From NCBI RefSeq assembly GCF_000311745.1, contig NZ_HE978533.1, positions 130,638-194,637 of the forward strand: DNA of 64,000 nucleotides. Direction: 5' to 3'. This stretch comes from Anaerococcus obesiensis ph10 (lineage in GTDB: Bacteria > Bacillota > Clostridia > Tissierellales > Peptoniphilaceae). A model generated the notes under the pieces. It was not told the DNA's origin, made no database searches, and saw only the letters and a program-made list of their open reading frames with translations. The position numbers and the translations under genes were made by a program. This document shows, in pieces, positions 32,131 through 40,842 of this stretch. How positions within the stretch are numbered: the stretch's first letter is position 1; every line of letters begins with the position of its first letter.

Positions 32131-33243
32131 TTATTCTATTATAAGAGAAGTTTCTGGATCAAAGAGATAGGTTTTTTCCATATCAAAAGCAAATTTTACT
32201 TCTTGTCCAACTTTTGCTTTTGTTGATGGATTTACTCTTGCTGTTATTTGATCTTCGCCTAAATCAAAATACAAATAAACTTCTGCTCCCATTAGCTCAA
32301 ATACTCTAATTTTTGCATTTATTATTGAGCCATCGCTTGCTTTTTCTAAAAAGTCTTCTTCGTCATAAATTGATTCAGGTCTTATTCCAAATACAACTTT
32401 TTTTCCTATATAATCCTTATCGATTAATATGTCTGCTTTTTCCTTTGGAAGTTTTAATTTTAAATAATCATTTTCTACGAATACTTCTTCGCCTTCTTTT
32501 ACCGCTTTAACATCTATCAAATTGATTTGTGGTGAGCCTATAAAACTTGCAACAAATAAATTTTTTGGATGATCGTAAAGATTTTGTGGTGTATCAATTT
32601 GTTGAACAACTCCATCTTTCATTACAACTATTCTTGTTCCAAGAGTCATTGCTTCTGTTTGATCGTGAGTTACATAGATCATTGTTGTTCCCAATTTTTG
32701 ATATAATTTTGAAATTTCAATTCTCATTTGAACTCTAAGTTTTGCATCAAGGTTACTTAATGGCTCATCCATCAAAAATACTTTTGGATTTCTAACTATA
32801 GCACGTCCCATAGCAACTCTTTGTCTTTGTCCACCTGATAATTGTTTTGGTTTTCTTTTTAATAGATTTTCTATATCCAAAATCTTTGCTGCTTCTTTTA
32901 CTTTTTTGTCAATTTCATCTTTTGGCACCTTATTTATTTTTAATGAAAATGCCATATTATCATAAACTGTCATGTGTGGATAAAGAGCATAATTTTGGAA
33001 AACCATAGCTATATCTCTATCTTTTGGTAGAACGTCGTTGACAACTTTCCCATCAATTTTTAGCTCTCCAGAGCTTATATCTTCAAGCCCTGCTATCATT
33101 CTAAGAGTCGTAGATTTTCCACAGCCTGATGGTCCTACAAAAATTATAAACTCCTTGTCCTCTATTTCCATATTAAAATCTTTTACAGCATGAAAGCCGT
33201 TGTCATAAATTTTATTTATATTTTTTAAACTTAAATTTGCCAT
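32131..33243 (-). CDS. msmK: Carbohydrate ABC transporter ATP-binding protein (MsmK/UgpC/MalK type)
   Basis: A 370-residue ATPase of the MalK group. Walker A is GPSGCGKST, signature LSGGQRQR, Walker B VFLMDEPLSNLD, and the switch His is in YVTHDQTEAM. A C-terminal OB-type regulatory domain (FGIRPESIYDEE) completes it. It is the last gene of malE-F-G-R-Q-msmK and energises the permeases encoded upstream. Such ATPases are often shared among several sugar importers. Confidence 0.93.
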   Translation of the reverse strand: MANLSLKNINKIYDNGFHAVKDFNMEIEDKEFIIFVGPSGCGKSTTLRMIAGLEDISSGELKIDGKVVNDVLPKDRDIAMVFQNYALYPHMTVYDNMAFSLKINKVPKDEIDKKVKEAAKILDIENLLKRKPKQLSGGQRQRVAMGRAIVRNPKVFLMDEPLSNLDAKLRVQMRIEISKLYQKLGTTMIYVTHDQTEAMTLGTRIVVMKDGVVQQIDTPQNLYDHPKNLFVASFIGSPQINLIDVKAVKEGEEVFVENDYLKLKLPKEKADILIDKDYIGKKVVFGIRPESIYDEEDFLEKASDGSIINAKIRVFELMGAEVYLYFDLGEDQITARVNPSTKAKVGQEVKFAFDMEKTYLFDPETSLIIE

Positions 33244-33295
33244 TTTTTCTCCTTTAATATTAAAATTTACAGGGTAAATCTATAATATTATGAAT

Positions 33296-34756
33296 TTATT
33301 TCCTATTTTTTTCTATAATTTCTTTCAAAAATTCTTCTTTTTCTTTTAATTTTTCCATTGATTTGAATTTATAAGACCAATTTTTTTCATCCAAGGTGGC
33401 TGGTGTATTTATTCTTGCTTCTTTGCCCAAGCCCAAAATATCTTGTAGAGGAATTATTACATATTCGCTATCGCACCTCATTGCAAATTCAAAAAAATTA
33501 TCGTAAATATTTTCGTTTCTTATGCCGATTTTTTGGAAAAGTTTGTTTATATTTTCTTTTTCTTCTTCGCTTAAATCTTCAAACCAATCCATAATAGTTT
33601 TGTTATCATGAGTTCCTGTATAACAAATCGAATTTTCTGGTGCGTATATATAATTTTTTTCAGTTGCTCTTATATCTGTTTGAATTATTACCATTCCTTT
33701 TAGGTTAAAATAATCTCTAAGCTCAAAAACTTCTGGTCTTATTTCGCCTAAATCTTCTGCAATAAATTCTACATCTTTCAAATCTTTTTTTATTTTTTCA
33801 AACAATTCATAGCCAGGTGCAAAAAGCCATTCGCCTTCTACGGCTGTTTCATTTTTTGAATCTATTACCCAATAAGTATCAAAGGCTCTAAAATGGTCAA
33901 GCCTTACTATATCGTAAAGTTTTCCGTTATAGGCAAGTCTATTTATCCAAAAAGAAAAATCATCTTCTTTTATTTTTTCCCAATTATAAATAGGATTGCC
34001 CCATCTTTGTCCTGTAGCTGAAAAATTATCTGGTGGAACACCCGCTATTAATTTTGGATTGCCATCTTTTGTTATTTCAAAATATTGTTGATTTTCCCAA
34101 ACATCAAGGCTATCAAGTCCTACATAAAAAGGAATATCTCCAACAATTTTTATGTTATTTTCGTTGGCATAAGCCTTTAATTTCATCCATTGTTTGTAAA
34201 AAATATATTGAACAAAAATTTCATAATTGATTTTGTCTTCATAAGGTGTTAAATCGAATTTTTTATCTACAATCCAATTTTTCATCTCATCTGGCCATTC
34301 ATTCCAGCTTCTTAAATCATTTTCTTTTTTTAAAGTTATAAAAACGCCATAATTATACACAAAATCAAATTTCAAAAAATCTTCGTAGGCTTTTGTTTGA
34401 TTTTCTTTGGTTTTTTTAAAATTTTCGTAGGCAATTTTTAAATATTTTTCTTTAAATTTTCTTACAAAATTATATTCAATTCTTTCTTTTTGTTCTATTT
34501 TTTCAGCCCTTTTTTCAAGCAGTCCGTCTTCATATAGCAAGTCTAAACTTATATAAATTTCATCTCCAGCAAATGAGGAATATGGCTGGTAGGGAGAATT
34601 TCCATATCCTAAGGGATTTAATGGCAGAATTTGCCACATATCGAATCCTGATTTTTTGATTATATCTATAAAATCAAATGCAGCTTTTCCAAAATCTCCA
34701 ATCCCATTTTCTCCATTTAGACTTTGAAGGGGTAATAAAATACCTGCTTTTTTCAT
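33296..34756 (-). CDS. malQ: 4-alpha-glucanotransferase (amylomaltase) MalQ
   Basis: A 486-residue GH77 enzyme that rearranges maltodextrins and releases glucose. Family landmarks are LLPLQSLNGENGIGDFG at the start, LPLNPLGYGNSPYQPYSSFAG, the nucleophile region VRLDHFRAF, acid/base region AEDLGEIRPEV, and YTGTHDNKTIMDW. The length is normal. It overlaps the LacI-type regulator gene by 4 bp, so it is co-translated in the maltodextrin operon. Intracellular use of imported glucans is its likely job. Confidence 0.95.
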   Translation of the reverse strand: MKKAGILLPLQSLNGENGIGDFGKAAFDFIDIIKKSGFDMWQILPLNPLGYGNSPYQPYSSFAGDEIYISLDLLYEDGLLEKRAEKIEQKERIEYNFVRKFKEKYLKIAYENFKKTKENQTKAYEDFLKFDFVYNYGVFITLKKENDLRSWNEWPDEMKNWIVDKKFDLTPYEDKINYEIFVQYIFYKQWMKLKAYANENNIKIVGDIPFYVGLDSLDVWENQQYFEITKDGNPKLIAGVPPDNFSATGQRWGNPIYNWEKIKEDDFSFWINRLAYNGKLYDIVRLDHFRAFDTYWVIDSKNETAVEGEWLFAPGYELFEKIKKDLKDVEFIAEDLGEIRPEVFELRDYFNLKGMVIIQTDIRATEKNYIYAPENSICYTGTHDNKTIMDWFEDLSEEEKENINKLFQKIGIRNENIYDNFFEFAMRCDSEYVIIPLQDILGLGKEARINTPATLDEKNWSYKFKSMEKLKEKEEFLKEIIEKNRK

Positions 34757-35796
34757 TCTAACTCCTTACTAACAATTGGTGCTGTTGTTTTTCCTACAAA
34801 CAATTCAGCATCAAATTCCATTATCTTTTCATACGGTTTTTTCTTTATTATTTTAAATAAATCTTTTACTGACTCATAAGCAATTTCTGATGCTGGTTGG
34901 ACTATGGTTGTGATTGGTTTTAATAAATATTTATTTATTTCCAATCCATCAAAACCTGCAACTGAATAATCTTGCGGAACTTTTTTACCAAAATCATCTA
35001 TTGCCTTAATTGCTCCCATGGCGACTACATCAGATATTGCAAAAATTGCTGTGCATGGAATATTTTTTTTCACAATTTTTTTGCCTACTTCATATCCGTG
35101 TTCCATGGAATAGGGATTTATTCCCTTTTTGGGATAAAAAATTAATTTTTCATCAAATTCTATCTCATTTTCTTCTAGGGCTTTTTGGTAGCCCATAAGC
35201 CTTAACTTTCCTATACTTTGATCTTCAATTCTTGGCGCTATAAAAGCAATTTTTTTATGCCCAATGCTTATCAAATAATTTACTATTTTTTTGCTTTGAA
35301 CAAAATCATCTACGCCAAGACAAGCTGATTTTTTTATTTTTAAATCTTTATTTATTATTGTCGTCATTGTAAAAGGAATTCCCAAAGAATTTAATTTTTT
35401 TCTATCTTCTACAAAATATCCGCCCAAAAATATTATTCCTTCAGGCTTTAAATTTTTTTCAACTTTATAAGCTATATCAATCTCACTTAAATGTTCTTCT
35501 ACTTTTTGTAGGGCAAAAGTGTAACCAGCTTTTGTTATTTCTTCTTCGAGAACCTTTAACATTGGTGTAAAAAAAGGATTTGTAATTCCTTTTATGAGAA
35601 CTGCTATTGTTTTTGTTTTTGTAATTTTTAAATTTCTTGCATTTTGATTTGGCACATAACCTAAATCATCAATGGTTTTAAGAATTTTTTGCTTGGTGGC
35701 ATTGCTTATTTCTCCACCATTATTTATAGCTCTTGAAACAGTGCTCACACTTACCCCACACATAGATGCTATGTCTTTTATGGTTACTCTTTTCAA
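34753..35796 (-). CDS. malR: LacI-family regulator of maltodextrin operon (MalR-like)
   Basis: About 347 residues. The helix-turn-helix is IKDIASMCGVSVSTVSRAIN, followed by hinge YVPNQNARNL and a sugar-binding-like domain. I choose the TTG at 35794-35796, 7 nt after AAAGGA; starts further upstream lie inside the malG 3' end. The gene stands between the permease and malQ genes, so it probably senses maltose/maltodextrin. A LacI-type site lies at the start of malE (39126-39139), consistent with autoregulation. Confidence 0.9.
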   Translation of the reverse strand: MKRVTIKDIASMCGVSVSTVSRAINNGGEISNATKQKILKTIDDLGYVPNQNARNLKITKTKTIAVLIKGITNPFFTPMLKVLEEEITKAGYTFALQKVEEHLSEIDIAYKVEKNLKPEGIIFLGGYFVEDRKKLNSLGIPFTMTTIINKDLKIKKSACLGVDDFVQSKKIVNYLISIGHKKIAFIAPRIEDQSIGKLRLMGYQKALEENEIEFDEKLIFYPKKGINPYSMEHGYEVGKKIVKKNIPCTAIFAISDVVAMGAIKAIDDFGKKVPQDYSVAGFDGLEINKYLLKPITTIVQPASEIAYESVKDLFKIIKKKPYEKIMEFDAELFVGKTTAPIVSKELE

Positions 35797-35800
35797 TTTT

Positions 35801-36637
35801 TTATCCTTTAATTGCTCCTGCCGCAACTCCTTTAACTATGTGTTTTTGCATTGTCAAATAAAATACTATAACTGGCAACATACTAAGAACAAGCATAGCC
35901 ATCATAGCTCCCAAGTCTTTGTTTCCATTACTTCCTACAAGCATTTGGATTACAACTGGAATTGTTTTGTATGGAGTACTTACTCCTATTACAAGATATG
36001 GAAGAAGATAATCATTCCAAATCCACATTGTATTTAAAATTGCAACTGTAATTGCTGTTGGTTTTAAAATCGGAAGAATTATATAAAAGAAATGTTTTAT
36101 TGGCGAACATCCATCTATCATAGATGCTTCTTCGATTTCTATTGGGATTGATTTTATAAATCCTGAAAACATAAATACTGAAAGCCCACTTCCAAATCCT
36201 AAATATAAAACAACCATGCCGATTGGATTATTTAAATGTAGAAAGTCTGCAACTTTTATTGTTGGAAACATAACCATTTGGAAAGGTACTATCATTGAAA
36301 ATACAAACAAGTAATAAATCACTTGTGTAAATTTATTTTTTACTCTTGTTAAATAATAAGCAGTCATTGCTGATAAAAGTACCACTACAAAAACTGAAAT
36401 TATTGTTATAAAAAATGACCAACCTGCAGCTTGGAAAAATCCTGTTCTTGCAAGTCCAGAAACATAATTTTCAAGCCCTGCAAAAGTATCTCCTGTTGGA
36501 AGTGTAAAAGGAGAATCGCTTATGAAAAATTTTCCTTTAAAGGAATTCATAAGGATAAAGGCAATAGGAAATAGGAAAATCCCAAGTAGAAATAACATTA
36601 TTACAAACAAAATTGCATTTATGGTTTTTTCTTTCAT
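35801..36637 (-). CDS. malG: Maltodextrin ABC transporter permease (MalG type)
   Basis: A 278-residue inner permease with six spans. The EAA loop that docks the ATPase is EIEEASMIDGCSPIKHFFYI (about residues 183-202). It ends with the family's C-terminal KHIVKGVAAGAIKG. The ATG overlaps the malF stop by 1 bp. With MalF it forms the channel of a CUT1-type oligosaccharide importer. The match to malQ suggests glucan substrates. Confidence 0.93.
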   Translation of the reverse strand: MKEKTINAILFVIMLFLLGIFLFPIAFILMNSFKGKFFISDSPFTLPTGDTFAGLENYVSGLARTGFFQAAGWSFFITIISVFVVVLLSAMTAYYLTRVKNKFTQVIYYLFVFSMIVPFQMVMFPTIKVADFLHLNNPIGMVVLYLGFGSGLSVFMFSGFIKSIPIEIEEASMIDGCSPIKHFFYIILPILKPTAITVAILNTMWIWNDYLLPYLVIGVSTPYKTIPVVIQMLVGSNGNKDLGAMMAMLVLSMLPVIVFYLTMQKHIVKGVAAGAIKG

Positions 36638-37482
36638 TATTGTTCCACCTCTTTTTCTCTGGTAAGTCTGATTTGAAGATAGGCAATGGCTGCTACTATA
36701 ATAAAGAAAATAACCGCTTTTGCTTGTCCAACTCCTTCAAATCCATTTCTTGAAAACATAGTATCTACTATATTCAAAGCTAACATTTCCGTCTTATACA
36801 ATGGTGCTCCTGCTGTTAAAGCAAGGTTTTGATCGTATAATTTGAAACTGTTTGTTAGTGTTAAAAATGTACAAATTGTAATTGATGGCATAACCATTGG
36901 AATTGTTATAGATTTTAAAGTTTGCCACTTACTTGCTCCGTCAATTTCGGCAGCTTCTATAAGTGATGGTGGGACATTTTGAAGACCTGCTATATAAATT
37001 ACCATCATATAACCAATCAATTGCCAATTCATAAGTATTACCAAGCCCCAAAATCCATATTTTTGATTTGCTAAAAGCGTTTGTCCAAAATTTAATAAAA
37101 ATGAATCAATCATAACTTGCCAAGTATAACCAAGGACTATTCCACCGATTAAGTTTGGCATAAAAAATACAGTCCTAAATAAATTTTTGCCTCTAATTTT
37201 TCTTGTAAGAACAACAGCTAGGGCAAAGGCTATAACATTTATAGAAATTACACAAACTATAGTAAATAAAACCGTAAAAACAAAAGCTCTACCAAATCTT
37301 TGTCCGCTTGATAAGGCTGTTACATAATTTTGAAAACCTACAAACTCAGAATTAAAAATTGTAGTGAATTTTGTAAAAGAAAGTCCGATTCCAAGTATAA
37401 AAGGAATAATAAAAACTATACAAAATACTAAAAAAGTAGGTAATACAAAAAATGGGAAATATTTTTTCAATATTTTTTCCAT
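36637..37482 (-). CDS. malF: Maltodextrin ABC transporter permease (MalF type)
   Basis: A 281-residue permease with six spans and EAA loop LIEAAEIDGASKWQTLKSIT (about residues 176-195). It lacks the large periplasmic domain of enterobacterial MalF, as usual in Gram-positives. A long hairpin lies in the 143-bp gap between malE and this gene and probably reduces readthrough, so that more binding protein than permease is made. It is followed directly by malG. Confidence 0.93.
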   Translation of the reverse strand: MEKILKKYFPFFVLPTFLVFCIVFIIPFILGIGLSFTKFTTIFNSEFVGFQNYVTALSSGQRFGRAFVFTVLFTIVCVISINVIAFALAVVLTRKIRGKNLFRTVFFMPNLIGGIVLGYTWQVMIDSFLLNFGQTLLANQKYGFWGLVILMNWQLIGYMMVIYIAGLQNVPPSLIEAAEIDGASKWQTLKSITIPMVMPSITICTFLTLTNSFKLYDQNLALTAGAPLYKTEMLALNIVDTMFSRNGFEGVGQAKAVIFFIIVAAIAYLQIRLTREKEVEQ

Positions 37483-37514
37483 AAAAACCTCCTTTATGGA
37501 TTTGTTTTAAAAAA

Positions 37515-37563
37515 AGTCTGAATGCAGGATTGATTTTTAATCAAGCTAACATACATTCAGACT
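37515..37563 (-). promoter_or_regulatory. Intercistronic hairpin between malE and malF
   Basis: Minus strand AGTCTGAATG pairs with CATTCAGACT, with an inner TTGATT/AATCAA stem, then T7. It is a terminator-like structure inside the operon, a common device for making excess binding protein. Confidence 0.75.
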
Positions 37564-37625
37564 ATTTTTTTCTATCACAAAGATAGATTAATTTAACCTA
37601 TAATCTTTTTTGGCTGCTAATTTTT

Positions 37626-38987
37626 TTATTTTGCAGCAGCTTTTTCATCTTTCCATGTTTTTACAAAAGAATCTTTAACTTCATCCCATTTCATTTCTCC
37701 AGATGCATATTGTCCTAGAGCTTGTCCAAAGAAATCTTTGAATGCTTGGCTTGGGAATGATGTGAAGTTCCAATCAATATTATATAAGTCTTTGTCAGAC
37801 ATATATTTTACAACTTCTTTTGCAAGAGGATCTGATGGTTGATCTTTTTCTTCAAATGTATCGAAAGGTGAAATAAATCCTAAATCTTTTGTTACAAATT
37901 CTTTTCCTTTTTCAGAAGTAAATAACCAAGTTAAAAATTCTTCTGTAGCTTTTTGATCTTCTTTGCTAGCTTGTGAATTTACAGAGAAGAAGTTTTCTGT
38001 ACCAACACAGATACCTTGTTTTTCTTCGCCTTTAACTCCTGTATAGATTGGTAAGAATTTAATATTTTCTTCTTTTACTTTGTTTCCAGAAACTTCAGAA
38101 ATTTGGCTCCAAGCCCAGTTACCATTTTGAACAAAAGCAGCTTTTTCAAGAGCAAATTCAGCCATAGAATCTGTAACAGCTTTTCCAGTTAAAGCATTTG
38201 GATCAACTGTAGAATTTTTAATATAAAGATCAAAAATATTTTTGTAATTATCAGCATATTTGAATTTAACTTCATCCATATCTTTTACTTTATTATCTTT
38301 ATATTCATAATAAATTGGTAAGTTTGCTAAGTGAGTTTGCCATCTCCAATCTTCACCTGGTTTTAAAGATGTAGAAGCAAAGGCTCCATCGATGCCAAGC
38401 TCTTCTTTTTTAGCTTGCATATCTTCAGCAACTTCTTTTAATTTTTCAAAATTTTTGATTTCATCAACACTTTTAATCTTTGCACCGTCAAGGCCTATAT
38501 ATTTTTGTAAAATTGCATCGTTGTAGATAATTCCATATCCTTCAACTACATAAGGAATACCAAATACTCCTTCTCCATCCTTAACAGCAAGTTCTTTGTC
38601 GATAAGATGTTTGTAAAGTTCAGAATCTTTCAAATCTTTTGTGTAATCTTTCCAATTTTTGTAACCAATAGGACCGTTGATTTGGAAAAGAGTTGGTGCA
38701 TCCTTTTTAGTAATTTCCGCTTTCAAAGTAGATTCATAAGTACCACTTGCAGCAGTAACAACTTTTACAGGAACACCAGTTTCATCAGTATAAGTTTTTG
38801 CGATTTTGTTCCAAACTTCCTCAACTTCAGGTTTAAAGTTTAAATAATAAACAGAACCCTTTGCACTTTCTCCGCCTTCTGCATTAGAATTGCTGTTGTC
38901 AGCATCATTTTTTTGTCCACAAGAAGTAAGAGCAAGAGAAGATGCAAGCACTAAAGCAGTTGTCAATAACGTTTTCTTCAATTTCAT
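37626..38987 (-). CDS. malE: Maltodextrin ABC transporter substrate-binding lipoprotein (MalE type)
   Basis: A 453-residue extracellular solute-binding family 1 lipoprotein. The signal peptide ends LASSLALTSC with Cys23 as lipid anchor. A Ser/Asn-rich linker precedes the domain beginning VYYLNFKPEVEEVWNKI. ALEKAAFVQNGNWAW and the C-terminal TSEKGKEFV are typical family segments. It captures the sugar outside the cell for MalF/MalG. It is the first gene of the operon, under the promoter and LacI-type operator at 39126-39175. Confidence 0.93.
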   Translation of the reverse strand: MKLKKTLLTTALVLASSLALTSCGQKNDADNSNSNAEGGESAKGSVYYLNFKPEVEEVWNKIAKTYTDETGVPVKVVTAASGTYESTLKAEITKKDAPTLFQINGPIGYKNWKDYTKDLKDSELYKHLIDKELAVKDGEGVFGIPYVVEGYGIIYNDAILQKYIGLDGAKIKSVDEIKNFEKLKEVAEDMQAKKEELGIDGAFASTSLKPGEDWRWQTHLANLPIYYEYKDNKVKDMDEVKFKYADNYKNIFDLYIKNSTVDPNALTGKAVTDSMAEFALEKAAFVQNGNWAWSQISEVSGNKVKEENIKFLPIYTGVKGEEKQGICVGTENFFSVNSQASKEDQKATEEFLTWLFTSEKGKEFVTKDLGFISPFDTFEEKDQPSDPLAKEVVKYMSDKDLYNIDWNFTSFPSQAFKDFFGQALGQYASGEMKWDEVKDSFVKTWKDEKAAAK

Positions 38988-39125
38988 AAAAAATATTCCT
39001 CCATTTTATTTTCCAACTAACCAAAAACATTTATAAAAAGAAAACTCCAAAAATCCCTCTATTAATATTTTTTTAGAATTTTTCAATTTCTTTGCATTTT
39101 CAAAAAATTTAAAGCAAACAGTTTT

Positions 39126-39139
39126 CGGTATCGTTTCCG
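39126..39139. promoter_or_regulatory. LacI-type operator of the maltodextrin operon
   Basis: CGGTATCGTTTCCG, an imperfect palindrome around a central CG, placed at about +1 to +14 from the malE promoter. The likely binder is the MalR-like protein; CcpA is an alternative. Confidence 0.65.
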
Positions 39140-39146
39140 TAAATTC

Positions 39147-39175
39147 ACTATATCATATTCCAAAATAAAAATCAA
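39147..39175 (-). promoter_or_regulatory. Promoter of the maltodextrin operon
   Basis: Minus strand TTGATT, 17-nt spacer, TATAGT with an extended TG-A before the -10. The start site is near 39140. Confidence 0.75.
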
Positions 39176-39364
39176 GACTTTTTTTCAAAAAATTTAAAAA
39201 TTTTCAAAAAATAAAATCCCACAATTCCAAAGACTAAAAAGAAAAATAAAATTTTAAAAAAATTTTTCCAAAAAAATTATGAAATTTTTTTTAAAAAATA
39301 AAAAATATTCATCAAAAAAATAATGATTTCCCTAAGATTTTTACTTCAAATTATTTTATCCAAT
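39176..39364. other. AT-rich gap upstream of the maltodextrin promoter
   Basis: About 190 bp of A/T-rich sequence with no open frame, ribosome-binding site or clear hairpin. I see nothing supportable in it. Confidence 0.6.
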
Positions 39365-39387
39365 AAAAAAAGACCATAAGGCCTTTT
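39365..39387 (-). terminator. Terminator after the small membrane protein gene
   Basis: Minus strand AAAAAGGCC-TTAT-GGTCTTTTTTT: a short stem with one mismatch and a T-run, 10 bp past the stop. Confidence 0.75.
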
Positions 39388-39396
39388 TACAATTTA

Positions 39397-39660
39397 TTAA
39401 AAATAATATCCAATACTCATAGTAATTGGAAAAGCAAGTATTAAAAAAATATTTAAAAACGATAATATGATATTTCTATTTTTTATAGAAAAAAGCATTC
39501 CAATTATTCCCAAAATCGGGCAAATAAATATAGTTGCAAGTCCTAATGGCCTTAGTCCATTTCCTAAAATAAATTCCAAGCTATCAACTGGCAAAAATAT
39601 TGCAACAACCCATATTACAATTCCCAAAATAAAAATTGGTACTTCAACTTGTCTTTTCAT
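39397..39660 (-). CDS. Small membrane protein, unknown function
   Basis: 87 residues with three hydrophobic spans (IFILGIVIWVVAIFLPV, LATIFICPILGIIGMLF, IILSFLNIFLILAFPI). A strong AGGAGGAG site precedes the ATG. I recognise no family. The upstream small gene (39751-39921) probably continues, when its frame is repaired, up to this gene's ribosome-binding site, so the two look like a bicistronic pair. Confidence 0.7.
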   Translation of the reverse strand: MKRQVEVPIFILGIVIWVVAIFLPVDSLEFILGNGLRPLGLATIFICPILGIIGMLFSIKNRNIILSFLNIFLILAFPITMSIGYYF

Positions 39661-39750
39661 ATCTCCTCCTAAATTAAATCGCGAAAACTTGTAAGCATTA
39701 TAGCGCCAAAACCAAGTATGGTTAAAAATCTAAAAACAAATTCACTTTTT

Positions 39751-39921
39751 TTAAGTTTTCTTTTTTATAAAAGTTTTATAAGTCAATCCAAATAATATCA
39801 TTGTCGAAAATATAGCGTTTGGTCCGCTGGTATTTAAATTTTTTACCCATGATATTATCATGACAAGAATATAAGAAAGACTTGCTCCTATAATTTGAAA
39901 ATTTCTTGTCCTATCTTCCAT
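39751..39921 (-). CDS. Small membrane protein, 56 residues as written (probably frameshifted)
   Basis: The ATG at 39919-39921 follows AAGGAG by 6 nt. The peptide has two hydrophobic stretches (FQIIGASLSYILVMIISWV and AIFSTMILFGLTY) and ends FIKKKT. If one base is added to the A6 run (forward T6, 39761-39766), the frame continues as FIKKENLKKSEFVFRFL to a stop at 39669 that abuts the next gene's AGGAGG, giving about 84 residues. The family is unknown. Confidence 0.55.
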   Translation of the reverse strand: MEDRTRNFQIIGASLSYILVMIISWVKNLNTSGPNAIFSTMILFGLTYKTFIKKKT

Positions 39922-40082
39922 ATTTCTCCTTATTATTTTTCAAACTCAAATACTTACTCTCTCTTTTAAATTTTTACCCCAATAAAAAATATTAAATCCA
40001 ATTTTATAATATAAATTTTAAAAAATAATTATATTATTTTCTTTAATAAATTAGATAAAACAATTAAATGTGTTATTTTCAC

Positions 40083-40105
40083 AAAAAAGGAGCTTACGCT
40101 CCTTT
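40083..40105 (-). terminator. Terminator of the radical-SAM/DUF pair
   Basis: Minus strand AAAGGAGC-GTAA-GCTCCTTTTTT, directly after the stop of the gene at 40108-40839. Confidence 0.85.
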
Positions 40106-40107
40106 AT

Positions 40108-40839
40108 CTACTTTTTTCTATTTTTTTCTGGCAAATATTTCCAGTATTTTTTTGGCATATTTTCTATCATTAGTTTTTTATTTTTTCTTTCTTTTATAGC
40201 TATAGCATCGTAAAATCCTATCCATAGATTTTGAAAAAATTCTTCCTTCTTACTTTCTTTTGTATCAAGATTTAATATTTCTACCACTTCAAAATTTCCA
40301 TAAATTGATACAAAAGCCTTGTTTCGATTTTTGTCGTATATTACAATTTTTTCCTTTGGCATTCTTTGTAAAAAATGTCTGGACAAATCTTCTAAAATAT
40401 CGTTGTGGGATTCGTATTTGGCAAATAAAAATCCTTCTTGGATTTCCTTAAATCTCAAAAGCCCCTTAAAGGCATGAGCCTCTCTGCTGTAATTTTTTAC
40501 CATTTTATTAAAGGCTATTGCGTATTTGTTGGTTGATTTTGTGATTTTTTCTCCTTTTATAAAGGCAAGTTTTATAAGCCTTGCAATTATCGTGTCCTTG
40601 TTTTTATAATCTGATTTAAAGGCTATTTTTATATCATAATAAAATTCTTTGGAAATATTTTTCTTTATGGAATCTTCAACTCTTTTTGCTTTTTCAAAAT
40701 CTGTTTTTATATATTTTTGGTCAAGAAAAGAAATTTGATCTTTTTCCCTTTCTATTTTTATTTTGAAAATTTCTTTATATTGTGTAAAAATTACCGTCAA
40801 AAAACCTTCAAAAGTTCCGTCATAAACTATAATTTTCAT
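40108..40839 (-). CDS. Partner protein of radical-SAM DNA-modification enzyme (TIGR03915-like)
   Basis: A 243-residue protein that opens IIVYDGTFEGFLTVIFTQY, the hallmark of the putative DNA-metabolism family usually encoded beside a radical-SAM enzyme. REAHAFKGLLRFKEIQEGFLFAKYES and the C-terminal MPKKYWKYLPEK also fit. In other bacteria it can be fused to a uracil-DNA-glycosylase domain; here it is alone. It begins 3 bp after the radical-SAM gene. The biochemical role is not known; involvement in DNA repair or base modification is inference from gene pairing. Confidence 0.82.
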   Translation of the reverse strand: MKIIVYDGTFEGFLTVIFTQYKEIFKIKIEREKDQISFLDQKYIKTDFEKAKRVEDSIKKNISKEFYYDIKIAFKSDYKNKDTIIARLIKLAFIKGEKITKSTNKYAIAFNKMVKNYSREAHAFKGLLRFKEIQEGFLFAKYESHNDILEDLSRHFLQRMPKEKIVIYDKNRNKAFVSIYGNFEVVEILNLDTKESKKEEFFQNLWIGFYDAIAIKERKNKKLMIENMPKKYWKYLPEKNRKK

Positions 40840-40842
40840 ATT